Origin: Gammaproteobacteria bacterium
Lineage (GTDB): Bacteria; Pseudomonadota; Gammaproteobacteria; Pseudomonadales; Azotimanducaceae
NCBI GenBank assembly: GCA_030123805.1
Contig: JASJXV010000005.1
Location: 1-52,044 of the forward strand
Direction: 5' to 3'
DNA: 52,044 bases
Under the pieces are notes generated by a model. That model did not search any database, was not told the DNA's origin, and worked only from the letters and a program-made list of their open reading frames with translations. Both the position numbers and the translations under genes were made by a program. This document shows positions 43,121-52,044 of the stretch, in pieces (position 1 is the stretch's first letter; each line of letters opens with the position of its first letter).

Positions 43121-43858
43121 TCACTGGATAGAGAATATTTTTACCGATGGTGTCGTGTCCAATTGAATCTGGGCACGTATCCGGGGTCCGCTGTCTGCTT
43201 TATTTAATTGTTGGTAGATCCAGCGGCCTTCCGCATCGTTCCGGGCCACGATTATTATCCGCGCATTCTGCTTCTGAATTTGAGTGCCCAGCAGAAATAG
43301 CTCATTGGCAAGAGAGATTGTATGGTTATCCAAATCGAACCTGGACAGCTTAACGATCTGCTGACTGGAAGCTTTTCTCTGAGACAGACGTTTTTCGACT
43401 GCCGGGAGATTAGGGTGAGTAGCGTCGATGGCACGGACTTTACTCAGATAATTGCGGGCTTTGCGCAAATATCCGGCTTCAATATCCTGAATCGCCCATG
43501 CCAGATATTTTTCGACGATATCACTGATTCCCTCTTGAGCAGATTGATTGCCCGGCTCGAGAACCAGAACTCGCAGGTAGCGGTACCAGGCGTTGTCCTC
43601 AACAGGTGTTGTCAGCCGATCATCGAAAAGTGCCTCCTCCGCTTCTCTCAGTAATCGCTGGATCTCAATCAAGGCAGGTTCCGGTACTGGGTTCTGTGGC
43701 GCTGTGGGTCGTTGATTCGGTGTTATTGATATGGCGGGAGCAATTATGGGGGGAGCAATAGTGCAGGACGTCACCACCAGAAGCCAGATGCCAAGCAGAA
43801 GAACGACAGCATAATTGTAATCGGGAGATGCGACTCTCCGGACTGAAAATATTCTCAA
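43121..43858 (-). CDS. Predicted lipoprotein with helical repeats
   Basis: A 245-residue protein with a late signal peptide (LLLGIWLLVVTSC, Cys at about 32), a Pro-rich linker (PPIIAPAISITPNQRPTAPQ), then helical TPR-like repeats (DNAWYRYLRVLVLEPGNQSA, YLAWAIQDIEAGYLRKARNY) and a C-terminal strand-rich part with ARIIIVARNDAEGRW that resembles an OmpA-like loop but lacks the rest of that domain. Family not recognised. It may sit in the envelope with the DUF2333 protein encoded just downstream; this is only from neighbourhood. The long N-terminal region before the hydrophobic stretch is unusual. Confidence 0.7.
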   Translation of the reverse strand: MRIFSVRRVASPDYNYAVVLLLGIWLLVVTSCTIAPPIIAPAISITPNQRPTAPQNPVPEPALIEIQRLLREAEEALFDDRLTTPVEDNAWYRYLRVLVLEPGNQSAQEGISDIVEKYLAWAIQDIEAGYLRKARNYLSKVRAIDATHPNLPAVEKRLSQRKASSQQIVKLSRFDLDNHTISLANELFLLGTQIQKQNARIIIVARNDAEGRWIYQQLNKADSGPRIRAQIQLDTTPSVKIFSIQ

Positions 43859-44005
43859 GTGAAACCTCGGACCAGTGATATTTATTCTTGATTCAGTTTC
43901 TAATTTCTATCGGGAAGCTTTCAGTATAAAATGATTTTTCCCAAAATAGTTAACTTTTACATCCGGGGGCGGTCTTAACGTTATCACCTGCCCTAATGGA
44001 AGATT

Positions 44006-45910
44006 ATGAGACAAATGAAACTACTCCCCTTGTTAGTCGGGGTATTGTTAGTGTTCGCCCAGTTTGTATTGGCGGCGAGCAAGGATCCATTCAAACCGAA
44101 ACCCTTTCCGATTTCTGGAACTGCCGGAGCAGTTGAATTTCTTCACGTTGATGAAGCCTTCAGACCCAACGTAATACTATTGCCCGAGAACCGGCTTCAG
44201 GTCGAATGGGTTATTGCGGATGGATACTATCTTTACAAGCACAGGTTCAGATTTGAAGCGACAGAAGGCGTTAAATTGGGGTCCGCAGAGATTCCGGCTG
44301 GCCTTAAAAAAGAGGATGAATTTTTTGGTGATGTAGAGGTTTATTACAAGCTGCTATCCATAATGGTTCCGTTTCAAGGAGGGCAGAGAGAGTTCGAGCT
44401 AACAGTCGGGTATCAGGGATGTGCGGATGCGGGTCTGTGTTATCCTCCCGAAAGCAAATCTTATCGCGTTGATAGTGTTTCTCTGGACGTGGAACAACTC
44501 CTCAAATCAAAGGCGGGCAAGCAAAAAATAACGTCTGCAGGAAATCCTCCGGGCCGCAGAATGCTGGAGATAGCCAGGAACGCGACGACTAAAGAGGGAT
44601 CTCTTGCTGCCGCCGTAGCGGATGAAACCCTGTGGATGATGATGTTGCTGTTTTTTATGGCGGGTATTGGTCTGGCGTTTACACCCTGTGTGCTGCCCAT
44701 GGTTCCCATATTGTCCAGTATCATCGTGGGTCGAAAACAGATACCCACGCGCATCAAAGCGTTTAGCCTATCCATGACTTACGTTTTGGGTATGGCAATT
44801 ACCTATGCCGTACTCGGTACTCTGGTGGGTTACTTCGGGGCTGAACTCAACATCCAGGCGAAATTGCAATCTCCATGGATTCTGAGCACCTTTGCATTGT
44901 TGTTTGTCATATTATCTCTTGCCATGTTTGGATTCTATGAATTGCAGTTGCCTGAGAGACTAAGAGACAAATTAGCTGGAATGAGTCAAGCACAACAAGG
45001 AGGAGAATATCTGGGTGTGGCAATTATGGGGGTTCTATCCAGCCTGGTGGTGTCGCCATGCATTTCGGCGCCTCTGGCGGGTGCATTGATATACATTTCC
45101 GCCACAGGGGATGCGGTAATCGGCGGGCTGGCATTGTTGGCATTAGGCCTGGGGATGGGCGCCCCGTTGGTGGTTATTGGCAGTTCGGGAGGCGATCTGT
45201 TGCCCAGAGCCGGGGCATGGATGAATTCAGTTAAGGCTGTGTTTGGTGTCATGCTGCTTGCCGTGGCTATCTGGATGGTCGAAAGAATAGTACCTGCCAG
45301 TGTGACGCTGGCTCTTTGGGCTGTTCTGGCTATCGTTTGTGGCGTCTACCTCGGTGCGCTGGATTCAGTCTCAAAAAGCGGTTGGCCGCAATTATGGAAG
45401 GGAGTGGGTGTGCTATCCACTGTCTACGGTATTATCTTGTTAATAGGTGCAGCCAGTGGCGCCAGTGATCCTCTCAATCCGCTGCAAAATGTCATGGGTG
45501 GAGCTGAAGCACGGCAGGAAACTCGAATCAGTTTCCGTCCCGTTCAGGATTTGAAGTCTCTGCAACAGATTCTTGAAACAGAGGCTTTTGATGCAGTGAA
45601 GCGGCCTACCATGTTAGATTTTTATGCCGACTGGTGTGTGTCTTGCAAAATTATGGAACGGGACCTGTTCAATGATCCGGAAATAGGGACTTTACTGGGT
45701 AATTTTCAGTTATTACAGATTGATGTAACTGCTAACAATGAAGATCACCAACTGGTGCTAAATCACTTTAACCTGTTCGGACCGCCCGCTATTTTGTTCT
45801 TCGACAAAAATGGTAAAGAATTGCAGCGATATCGAATCCAGGGTGAATTATCCCGGGATGAATTTGATATGCATATCTCGGAACTAATCAAAGCGCTTGA
45901 AAGTGGTTAA
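44006..45910 (+). CDS. dsbD: Thiol:disulfide interchange protein DsbD
   Basis: Brings reducing power from cytoplasmic thioredoxin to the periplasm, for DsbC and cytochrome c assembly. The 634 residues show: signal peptide (LLPLLVGVLLVFAQFVLA); the N-terminal alpha domain with YQGCADAGLCYPPE; eight membrane helices carrying AFTPCVLPMVPILSSIIVG and VVSPCISAPLAGALIYI, the two active membrane Cys; and a C-terminal thioredoxin domain with YADWCVSCKIME. All three Cys pairs are present. It supports the many c-type cytochromes in this window. aroQ follows after 58 bases. Confidence 0.96.
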   Translation: MRQMKLLPLLVGVLLVFAQFVLAASKDPFKPKPFPISGTAGAVEFLHVDEAFRPNVILLPENRLQVEWVIADGYYLYKHRFRFEATEGVKLGSAEIPAGLKKEDEFFGDVEVYYKLLSIMVPFQGGQREFELTVGYQGCADAGLCYPPESKSYRVDSVSLDVEQLLKSKAGKQKITSAGNPPGRRMLEIARNATTKEGSLAAAVADETLWMMMLLFFMAGIGLAFTPCVLPMVPILSSIIVGRKQIPTRIKAFSLSMTYVLGMAITYAVLGTLVGYFGAELNIQAKLQSPWILSTFALLFVILSLAMFGFYELQLPERLRDKLAGMSQAQQGGEYLGVAIMGVLSSLVVSPCISAPLAGALIYISATGDAVIGGLALLALGLGMGAPLVVIGSSGGDLLPRAGAWMNSVKAVFGVMLLAVAIWMVERIVPASVTLALWAVLAIVCGVYLGALDSVSKSGWPQLWKGVGVLSTVYGIILLIGAASGASDPLNPLQNVMGGAEARQETRISFRPVQDLKSLQQILETEAFDAVKRPTMLDFYADWCVSCKIMERDLFNDPEIGTLLGNFQLLQIDVTANNEDHQLVLNHFNLFGPPAILFFDKNGKELQRYRIQGELSRDEFDMHISELIKALESG

Positions 45911-45968
45911 ATTGGCACATCAGTAAAACAGGCGCTTAGATGCATGCAAAGTAGGAGTAAATTGAGCA

Positions 45969-46403
45969 ATGGCTATCATTCTCGTGCTACATGGACCCAA
46001 TCTGAATCTGTTGGGTAGCAGAGAACCTGAGGTATACGGAACCGTAACTCTGCAGGACATAAACAATGCACTGTCGGAAATGGCTCAGGCAGCGGGACAT
46101 CAGCTGATGCATCTGCAAAGCAACGCAGAACATGAGCTGATTGATCGAATTCATCGCGCCGGTCCGGAGGGTGTGAAATTCATCATCTTCAATCCTGGTG
46201 CTTTTACGCACACCAGCATAGCGTTAAGAGACGCGCTTCTTGGAGTAGATATCCCCTTTATTGAGGTGCATCTATCCAACGTATACAGCCGTGAGGAATT
46301 CAGACAACACTCATGGTTTTCCGATGTTGCCGTGGGTACGATCACCGGCCTTGGGGAAGAGGGGTACAGGCTGGCGTTACAAGCAGCCTTGAGCCGATTG
46401 TAA
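45969..46403 (+). CDS. aroQ: Type II 3-dehydroquinate dehydratase
   Basis: Third step of the shikimate pathway. The 144 residues show [20 protein letters not shown] near 5, the [14 protein letters not shown] segment, [17 protein letters not shown] with the substrate-binding residues, and [20 protein letters not shown] with the catalytic His. AGGAGT lies 11 bases before the ATG. In many Gammaproteobacteria aroQ is followed by accB and accC and then prmA; here prmA follows alone after about 190 bases, so accBC must be elsewhere. Confidence 0.95.
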   Translation: MAIILVLHGPNLNLLGSREPEVYGTVTLQDINNALSEMAQAAGHQLMHLQSNAEHELIDRIHRAGPEGVKFIIFNPGAFTHTSIALRDALLGVDIPFIEVHLSNVYSREEFRQHSWFSDVAVGTITGLGEEGYRLALQAALSRL

Positions 46404-46593
46404 GTCCGCAAGACAGAAAACCACTGTCATGTATTGCAGCGAGTCTGTAATCAAGCCTCAGGCCATGCTATGCGCAATTGTCCGGCTATCCGATGAGAAA
46501 TACCCTACTGGTTGTGCGGTACTGCACTACAATGATTCTCTACGGCATGCTTGAATCACACCATAGCAAATGGGAAGGATATTTAGGCTGACA

Positions 46594-47472
46594 ATGGCTT
46601 GGCAACAATTAGTACTTGTAACTGACACGCAACATGCAGAAATGGTGGAATCTGCCTTGACCAGTATGGGGTCCTTAGCCATTACAATCGAGGATGCTGG
46701 CGATCAACCCCTTTTTGAACCCGGACCCGGTGAGACACCCGTCTGGGCCGAGTTGAGGATGACCGGGTTATTCAGTGAAGGGACTGATATGGATTTAGTG
46801 GTTGCCCGGATGGAAGGATCCGTGAAATTCTTCTCGGTGGATCGCATACAGCAACTGAGCGACCGTGCCTGGGAACGAGAATGGATGACTCACTTTAAGC
46901 CCATGAAGTTTGGCGAAAGTCTATGGATATGCCCAACCTGGTGTGAAGTGCCAGATCCTGATGGCATTATCATCATGCTTGATCCCGGTCTCGCCTTTGG
47001 TACCGGAACCCATGAAACAACGGCGCTTTGTCTGGAATGGTTAGATGGACAGGATTTGAGTGGCATGACCGTGATAGATTTTGGTTGCGGATCCGGCGTA
47101 CTCGCTATTGCAGCATTGTTACTTGGAAGTGAGAAAGTAGTCGCTGTGGATAATGATCCTCAAGCATTGGTGGCGACCAGAAATAATGGGAATTCAAATC
47201 AGATTGCGACACACAGGTTAGAAATTAGCACGCCAGAGTCGTGTGATGAAACTCAAGTTGATGTTTTATTGGCTAATATTCTTGCGGGACCTTTGATTGA
47301 ATTAACTTCCAGATTTGTGTCGTTGTTGAAGCCGGGTGGGAAGATTGTACTGTCCGGTATTTTGGAAGAACAGTGCGTGGATGTTGAAATGGCCTATAGT
47401 CCGTTTTTTAATCTTGATAAGCCGATTTCACGCGGAGACTGGATTTGTCTGTGCGGTACCAGGAAACAGTAA
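46594..47472 (+). CDS. prmA: Ribosomal protein L11 methyltransferase
   Basis: Methylates ribosomal protein L11. The 292 residues show an N-terminal substrate domain with DRAWEREWMTHFKPMKFGES, the linker GLAFGTGTHETTALCLEWL, and a class I methyltransferase core with the SAM loop VIDFGCGSGVLAIAALLLGS, the acid of VAVDNDPQA and the NILAGPLIEL motif. Start at 46594 (MAWQQLVLV) matches the family; an ATG at 46570 is upstream. The DUF3426 gene starts two bases after the stop. Confidence 0.95.
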   Translation: MAWQQLVLVTDTQHAEMVESALTSMGSLAITIEDAGDQPLFEPGPGETPVWAELRMTGLFSEGTDMDLVVARMEGSVKFFSVDRIQQLSDRAWEREWMTHFKPMKFGESLWICPTWCEVPDPDGIIIMLDPGLAFGTGTHETTALCLEWLDGQDLSGMTVIDFGCGSGVLAIAALLLGSEKVVAVDNDPQALVATRNNGNSNQIATHRLEISTPESCDETQVDVLLANILAGPLIELTSRFVSLLKPGGKIVLSGILEEQCVDVEMAYSPFFNLDKPISRGDWICLCGTRKQ

Positions 47473-47473
47473 C

Positions 47474-48502
47474 ATGATGGACTCGCTCATCACCCAATGT
47501 CCGGCTTGTGGCACAAGTTTCAAATTGACCAGTATCCAAATGGAGGCAGCGGCTGGCGCGGTAAGATGTGGCGCCTGCCTTGAAGTGTTTTCGGCCAGTG
47601 AATACATACTCAACCCATCCCCGGATGACATGGAACCGGGATATGAAGCATCCGCAGAAGCCGATGTCAGTGAACAATTCGTAACCAGGGAAACTGAGTC
47701 CAGTGCATTCGAGAGCAGTGATATAGCGGATAGTGAAAGTGTAAGCGACCATACGGAAGGTGATGAATTTCTCGAGGACGATGCGAATCTTCAGATTGGC
47801 GCGAATATCATTTATCACCTGGCTGAACCTACAGAGTTGAACGCGTCGTTGGCTGGTTCATCACCCCAGGCGTTATCGGATAACTATGCAATTGAAGCTG
47901 ACATCGAACCGTTGGATAAGGCCGCCAGGAACTCACTGAATGAGTCTATTGGCACTGATTTAAATGAGATTGTTGAGACTGCTTCGACCGGGAAAAATAT
48001 TCTAAAGCGGATCTCACTTGCATTCGTAAACCTGATATTGATTGGTGTTTTGGTGGGGCAATTTCTTTGGTTCAATCGGGATCGTCTGTCTCTCCGAGAG
48101 GACATGAGGGCATACTACCTTGACGTGTGTGCCTATGTGGAAAAGACAGTGGACTGCAACTTACCCGACTATGTTAGTTTGAAACAGATCAGTACTCGTA
48201 GACTGATCGTGCGCAGTCACCCGAGGATAAGCAATGCCCTGGTAATAGACGCGATTATTCTGAATTCGGGAATCTTCGCCCAACCATTCCCCGGGTTGGA
48301 ACTGAAGTTCACTGATATTGAGTCTAACATCGTCGCCAGTCGTCGATTTGATGCAAGCGAGTATTTGGGTGGCGAGCTGACGGGGCTGGAATATATGCCT
48401 GGTGGTACTGAGGTGAGATTAGCCCTGGAAATAGTTGATCCGGGTGAAGCAGCAATCAGTTACGAGTTGTATGCAGTGCGTGCACCGACGCCTGATCAGT
48501 GA
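47474..48502 (+). CDS. Zinc-ribbon membrane protein, MJ0042/DUF3426
   Basis: A 342-residue protein. Seen: an N-terminal MJ0042-type zinc ribbon (CPACGTSFKLTSIQMEAAAG, then VRCGACLEVFSASEY), an acidic low-complexity linker (about 50-165), one membrane helix (LAFVNLILIGVLVGQFLWF near 190) and a C-terminal DUF3426 beta domain (LIVRSHPRISNALVIDAIIL, FDASEYLGGELTGLEYMPGG). Function unknown. It starts two bases after prmA, at the first of two ATGs. This prmA-DUF3426-dusB-fis order is common in Gammaproteobacteria. Confidence 0.9.
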   Translation: MMDSLITQCPACGTSFKLTSIQMEAAAGAVRCGACLEVFSASEYILNPSPDDMEPGYEASAEADVSEQFVTRETESSAFESSDIADSESVSDHTEGDEFLEDDANLQIGANIIYHLAEPTELNASLAGSSPQALSDNYAIEADIEPLDKAARNSLNESIGTDLNEIVETASTGKNILKRISLAFVNLILIGVLVGQFLWFNRDRLSLREDMRAYYLDVCAYVEKTVDCNLPDYVSLKQISTRRLIVRSHPRISNALVIDAIILNSGIFAQPFPGLELKFTDIESNIVASRRFDASEYLGGELTGLEYMPGGTEVRLALEIVDPGEAAISYELYAVRAPTPDQ

Positions 48503-48575
48503 GCAGCACCGGATGCAATAGAAAAATTTCGTGAATTGATACTGAGGCGAATATACTGAGTCGTTTTTAGTCTGT

Positions 48576-49628
48576 ATGGCGAAATCGGACTATACCAGAG
48601 GCTCTTGGGGAAGTGACAGATTGCTACAAATTGGCGCTTGTAAGAATGAAAATTGTGTCGTTCTTGCACCGATGGCCGGTGTGACCGATAAGCCGTTTCG
48701 TGATCTTTGCAAGAAACTCGGCGCCGGGTTCATGATTACAGAAATGATATCCAGTGAGAGTAGCTTGTGGTCGACCAGAAAATCCAGACAGCGTCTGGAT
48801 TTTGGTAACACGGATCTTCCGAGCTGGATACAGATAGCAGGAAGTGACCCCATGATGCTGGGTCAGGCTGCTCGGGCTATCGAATCGCTTGGTGGTCAGA
48901 TGGTGGACATCAATATGGGATGTCCCGCAAAAAAGGTCTGTCGCAAAGCCGCAGGTTCGGCATTACTCAAACATGAACCTCTGGTAGAAGAGATCCTTCG
49001 AACGGTCGTCAACGCAGTCAAAATACCGGTTACCCTGAAGATGAGAACCGGTTGGTCACGGACAGCAAGGAATGGTTTGTCAGTTGCTCGAATCGCCGAA
49101 GATTGCGGAGTCGCTGCGATTACCGTGCATGGCAGAACCAAAGAGTGTGGATTTTCAGGTGAAGCTGAATACGAAACTATTGCAGCTATCAAGGCGTCTG
49201 TTAGCCTACCAGTCATCGCAAATGGGGATATTGACTCTCCGGAGAAGGCTCGATGGGTGATGGAATATACAGGGGCAGATGGTGTTATGATCGGTCGGGC
49301 CGCACAGGGGAAACCCTGGTTGATTGGTGATGTTGACCATTATCTGAGAACAGGCAGGAAAAGAGAGGAACCTTCCTTTGAGGAGATTGGAAAGCACCTG
49401 CTTGCTCATTTGAGTGCACTTCATCGGTTTTATGGTGAAATATCGGGTGTGCGCATTGCGCGCAAGCACGTGGGGTGGTATTTAATTAATATCCTGGGTA
49501 GTGACGATTTTCGACAGCAATTCAATAAAATTGATTTGGCAACCGAACAGATCGAAATCGCTGGAAGGTATTTTGACACCAAAGCAAATAAGCGGAATAC
49601 TTTTGTGGAAAAGGATATCGCAGCATGA
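48576..49628 (+). CDS. dusB: tRNA-dihydrouridine synthase B
   Basis: FMN enzyme that reduces uridine to dihydrouridine in tRNA. The 350 residues show [20 protein letters not shown] near 30, [40 protein letters not shown] with the catalytic Cys, [18 protein letters not shown] and [17 protein letters not shown] longer than usual N-terminus (about 20 residues) has no clear ribosome-binding site, so the start could be later. The stop overlaps the fis start (ATGA), the conserved dusB-fis operon. Confidence 0.94.
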   Translation: MAKSDYTRGSWGSDRLLQIGACKNENCVVLAPMAGVTDKPFRDLCKKLGAGFMITEMISSESSLWSTRKSRQRLDFGNTDLPSWIQIAGSDPMMLGQAARAIESLGGQMVDINMGCPAKKVCRKAAGSALLKHEPLVEEILRTVVNAVKIPVTLKMRTGWSRTARNGLSVARIAEDCGVAAITVHGRTKECGFSGEAEYETIAAIKASVSLPVIANGDIDSPEKARWVMEYTGADGVMIGRAAQGKPWLIGDVDHYLRTGRKREEPSFEEIGKHLLAHLSALHRFYGEISGVRIARKHVGWYLINILGSDDFRQQFNKIDLATEQIEIAGRYFDTKANKRNTFVEKDIAA

Positions 49629-49948
49629 ATAAAGGCAGCCCGCCATTGAGGGATCAAGCGCAGACTGAATTGATTGATGATTTTCGCTTGCCAGCGTCGA
49701 ATGAGAACAACGATGCATCGCCGCAAACACTGCGCAGCAGCGTGGAAAAGGCCCTGGAGAATTATTTTGCTCAGCTGGATGGCCAGATGGTGACTGATCT
49801 ATATGCACTCTTTCTATCTGAAGTTGAAGCGCCTTTGCTGGAATGTGTGCTTAAATATGCCGGGAATAATCAATCGAAGACAGCTGAGCTGTTAGGGCTT
49901 AACCGTGGGACACTGAGGAAGAAACTCAAAAAGTACGGTTATTTGTAA
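49625..49948 (+). CDS. fis: Fis nucleoid-associated DNA-binding protein
   Basis: Bends DNA at rRNA, recombination and origin sites. The 107 residues carry the Fis core: [40 protein letters not shown] and the C-terminal helix-turn-helix [20 protein letters not shown] followed by KKLKKYGYL. Slightly longer at the N-terminus than E. coli Fis (98). Translationally coupled to dusB. Confidence 0.96.
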   Translation: MNKGSPPLRDQAQTELIDDFRLPASNENNDASPQTLRSSVEKALENYFAQLDGQMVTDLYALFLSEVEAPLLECVLKYAGNNQSKTAELLGLNRGTLRKKLKKYGYL

Positions 49949-50024
49949 AATGCTGACGCTCGCAATGGCCTGCGCAAAGTGTTTTGTATTAGTTTTTCGC
50001 AAGCTGTGAAAAAATAAAATTCCG

Positions 50025-50038
50025 GGACAAATTTGTCC
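50025..50038. repeat. Perfect 14-bp palindrome after fis
   Basis: GGACAAATTTGTCC is its own reverse complement. The neighbouring ATTCC and GGGAAT extend it with one mismatch. It could bind a dimeric regulator or fold at the fis 3' end; no T-tract follows. Confidence 0.5.
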
Positions 50039-50210
50039 TGGGAATGTAAAATTCTACCTGGTTCTTTTCCGGGTTTGATTCCCGAGGTGGCTACCTCCTT
50101 GCCCATTCTTGTCGGTATTTGAAAATTGCAGGGGCTATTTCCTTCGTAAGTGGTTGTTTTATACGCATGACGATTTTTATGTATTGTCACTTCGAACCAG
50201 TTTTTTTTAA

Positions 50211-50287
50211 TTTCCGGTGGGCCGCATCCGGTGGGCCGCATCCGGTGGACCGCACCCGGTGGACCGCACCCGGGCAGGAATTAGCTA
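50211..50287 (+). repeat. Dispersed repeat R1, copy 2 (four 14-bp units)
   Basis: Units: TCCGGTGGGCCGCA twice (50213-50240), TCCGGTGGACCGCA (50241-50254) and CCCGGTGGACCGCA (50255-50268), then CCCGG and the flank GCAGGAATTAGCTA (50274-50287). The left edge TTTCCGG is shared with copy 1. The last two units differ from the first by one and two bases, so this copy is older or more diverged than copy 1. Confidence 0.9.
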
Positions 50288-50294
50288 GCTTAAG

Positions 50295-50322
50295 AAAAAG
50301 GACGGCATTCCCGTCCTTTTTT
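50295..50322 (+). terminator. Rho-independent terminator before purH
   Basis: GGACGG (50300-50305) pairs with CCGTCC (50311-50316) around CATTC, extended by A5/T5 pairs, followed by TTTTTT on the plus strand. It ends the dusB-fis transcript, directly after repeat R1. The A-run makes it potentially bidirectional. Confidence 0.85.
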
Positions 50323-50369
50323 CGTTGTTAAACCCTATTCAGTCTTCAGGTCGGGGGTCGTAAAAGCAA

Positions 50370-51959
50370 ATGGAAAATATCAAGGTACATCGTGCGCTGG
50401 TGAGTGTTTCGGATAAATCCGGGATTGTCGATTTATGTCAATCCTTGCAGAAGGCAGGCGTACAAATACTTTCTACGGGAGGAACATTCAGGTTGCTGCG
50501 GGAAAACGATGTCGCGGCTATTGAAGTGTCGGACTATACCGGCTTTCCTGAGATAATGGATGGTCGTGTAAAAACGTTGCATCCTAAAATTCATGGCGGT
50601 CTGTTGGGACGTCGTAATGCGGATGGATCCGGTATGGATGCAGAAGTAATGAAAGCACACGATATTGAAACGATTGATCTGTTGATCGTGAATCTTTATC
50701 CCTTTGAGGCAGTGATCGCCAAACCTGATTGCGATTTGCAAACCGCGATTGAGAACATAGATATAGGTGGTCCGGCCATGGTGAGATCTGCGGCAAAAAA
50801 CTATCCGTGCGTAGCGACTGTTACAGATGTGTCAGATTATGCCGGTATCGTGCAGGAGCTGAATGAAAATGGCAATTGTCTAACCGGACAGACGCGATTC
50901 AAATTGGCTGTCAAGGCATTTGAAAGAATTGCAGCTTACGATGCAGCGATTGCGAATTACATGAGTGCGATAGACGAACAAGGAAATAATACGGGCCGGT
51001 TTCCCGGTACTCTGACGGGTCAATTCGTGAAGGCGCAGGAAATGCGATATGGTGAAAATCCGCATCAGAAAGCTGCTTTCTATATACAGTCGGAACTGAA
51101 CGAGGCAAGTGTATCCACTGCAAGACAGATCCAGGGAAAGGAACTGTCATTTAACAATATAGCAGACACGGATGCAGCTCTGGAGTGCGTAAAATCATTT
51201 CCAGAACCGGCATGTGTCATCGTGAAACATGCCAATCCCTGCGGTGTGGCAATTGCTGAAGACATTAGTATCGCCTACCAGAAGGCATTTGCAACGGATC
51301 CAACATCGTCATTTGGAGGCATTATTGCGTTTAATCGAGAATTGGATGCAGTAACCGCGAGTGCCATTATAGAGAAACAGTTTGTGGAGGTCATCATTGC
51401 ACCTCAGATATCCAAACAAGCATGTGACCTGCTCTCTGCGAGAAAAAATGTGCGTGTACTGGAATCTGGTGCCTGGTCAGATGTTCGCGAATGCGCCCTG
51501 GATTATAAACGCGTCACTGGTGGTTTACTGGTGCAGGAACGTGATCTGGCGACGATTGGACGTGCGGATCTCAAGCAAGTGACGGATAGGGCACCCACCG
51601 AGGCAGAGTTGGATGACCTGCTTTTTGCGTGGCGAGTCGCCAGATACGTAAAATCCAATGCCATTGTATATGCAAAGGATCAATGCACCATAGGTATTGG
51701 CGCAGGGCAGATGAGTCGCGTTTACAGTGCAAAGATTGCAGGTATGAAAGCTGCGGAGGAAAATTTGGAGGTCAAAGGTTCAGTCATGGCATCTGATGCA
51801 TTCTTTGCTTTCCGGGATGGCATTGATGCTGCGGCGGAATCCGGAATTACGGCTGTTATCCAACCGGGTGGCTCAATTCGTGATGGCGAAGCAATCGAAG
51901 CAGCTAATGAAGCGGGCATCGCCATGGTATTCACGGGCATACGACATTTCAGACATTGA
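50370..51959 (+). CDS. purH: Bifunctional AICAR transformylase/IMP cyclohydrolase
   Basis: Last two steps of IMP synthesis. The 529 residues show the N-terminal cyclohydrolase (residues 1 to about 200: [54 protein letters not shown]) and the C-terminal transformylase with the catalytic KHANPCG motif near residue 285, [13 protein letters not shown] and the C-terminal [12 protein letters not shown] segment. It is flanked by repeat R1 in opposite orientations. The usual partner purD is not in this window. GGGGG lies about 13 bases before the ATG. Confidence 0.97.
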   Translation: MENIKVHRALVSVSDKSGIVDLCQSLQKAGVQILSTGGTFRLLRENDVAAIEVSDYTGFPEIMDGRVKTLHPKIHGGLLGRRNADGSGMDAEVMKAHDIETIDLLIVNLYPFEAVIAKPDCDLQTAIENIDIGGPAMVRSAAKNYPCVATVTDVSDYAGIVQELNENGNCLTGQTRFKLAVKAFERIAAYDAAIANYMSAIDEQGNNTGRFPGTLTGQFVKAQEMRYGENPHQKAAFYIQSELNEASVSTARQIQGKELSFNNIADTDAALECVKSFPEPACVIVKHANPCGVAIAEDISIAYQKAFATDPTSSFGGIIAFNRELDAVTASAIIEKQFVEVIIAPQISKQACDLLSARKNVRVLESGAWSDVRECALDYKRVTGGLLVQERDLATIGRADLKQVTDRAPTEAELDDLLFAWRVARYVKSNAIVYAKDQCTIGIGAGQMSRVYSAKIAGMKAAEENLEVKGSVMASDAFFAFRDGIDAAAESGITAVIQPGGSIRDGEAIEAANEAGIAMVFTGIRHFRH

Positions 51960-52005
51960 TTATTGCGTAATATCAAGTTACAAAACGCGGGCAAGAGATA
52001 ACGGA

Positions 52006-52044
52006 TTCTTGTCCGGATGCGGCCCACCGGATGCGGCCCACCGG
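52006..52044 (-). repeat. Dispersed repeat R1, copy 3 (inverted, cut by window edge)
   Basis: On the minus strand this reads CCGGTGGGCCGCA-type units ending in TCCGGACAAGAA, close to the ACAGGAA flank of copies 1 and 2. At least two units are visible before the window ends; the total number is unknown. It lies 47 bases after the purH stop. Confidence 0.85.

Larger units (their letters stand above)
49949..50369. other. Structured intergenic region between fis and purH
   Basis: Holds no gene. In order: a palindrome GGACAAATTTGTCC (50025-50038) with partial outward pairing; two small hairpins, CGGG-TTTGATT-CCCG (50070-50084) and GAGGT-GGCT-ACCTC (50084-50097); repeat R1 copy 2 (50211-50287); and a terminator (50295-50322). 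purH begins at 50370. Confidence 0.6.

Noticed and set aside
50070-50097. tRNA T-arm-like hairpin with loop TTTGATT
   Set aside because: The stem is only four bases, the loop does not start with TTC, and no acceptor, D or anticodon arms can be found around it.

Overview
The window looks like a chromosomal segment of a gammaproteobacterium, roughly 47 to 48 % GC by eye. The evidence is gene content and order: dusB-fis, prmA next to aroQ, mpl-ubiX, an ANR/FNR-type regulator beside a complete cbb3 oxidase cluster, DUF2333, SirB2 and DUF3426 proteins. It does not look like an enteric: it has a single-chain glycyl-tRNA synthetase, a PPi-dependent phosphofructokinase and a membrane H+/Na+-pyrophosphatase. 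A free-living aquatic or marine aerobe/microaerobe is a reasonable inference, but the species cannot be named from sequence alone. No rRNA, convincing tRNA, CRISPR array, transposase or phage gene was found.

Layout. 1-5.7 kb: edge of a secreted protein gene, kbl, an Omp85-like barrel, single-chain glyS and a frameshifted DUF3307 gene. 5.9-8.7 kb: ECF sigma factor, zinc-finger anti-sigma factor and a lipoprotein subtilase, which read as one cell-envelope signalling operon. 8.7-11.2 kb: argS-folA followed by an internally deleted nitronate monooxygenase. 11.2-12.2 kb: almost 1 kb without genes, holding two perfect DnaA-box matches. 12.2-18.1 kb: a hybrid histidine kinase, a DUF2161 nuclease-fold protein, and a membrane protein-mpl-ubiX operon. 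18.4-27.7 kb: ccoNOQP-GHIS plus a TauE/SafE-like and a Yip1-like membrane protein, i.e. the cbb3 oxidase with its copper and assembly machinery. 27.7-33.5 kb: an oxygen-response neighbourhood with a degenerate receiver protein, fnr/anr, a tandem Usp, a CBS protein, hemN and a haemoglobin-like protein. Four FNR-type boxes lie among these genes, and one of them precedes a gene-free stretch that looks like a small RNA gene with its own terminator. 33.6-41.6 kb: cytochrome c, ctaA, nadE, SirB2, then convergent pfp and hppA. 41.8-52 kb: DUF2333, a lipoprotein, dsbD, aroQ, prmA, DUF3426, dusB-fis and purH.

How the genes fit together. The cco cluster gives high-affinity respiration. CcoI/CcoG/CcoH/CcoS and the SafE-like protein support copper delivery and assembly, DsbD supplies periplasmic reductant, and HemN makes haem without oxygen. 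The FNR-like regulator, its predicted sites and the candidate sRNA form a plausible local low-oxygen regulon. pfp and hppA both use pyrophosphate and sit tail to tail.

Most notable non-coding features: a dispersed element (R1) built of 14-bp tandem units with conserved flanks, present at three places, one forming the end of glyS and two facing each other around purH; a second 29-bp dispersed repeat (R2); a candidate FNR-controlled sRNA; and several strong inverted repeats. Gene starts were chosen from ribosome-binding sites, signal peptides and family N-termini; uncertain ones are flagged.
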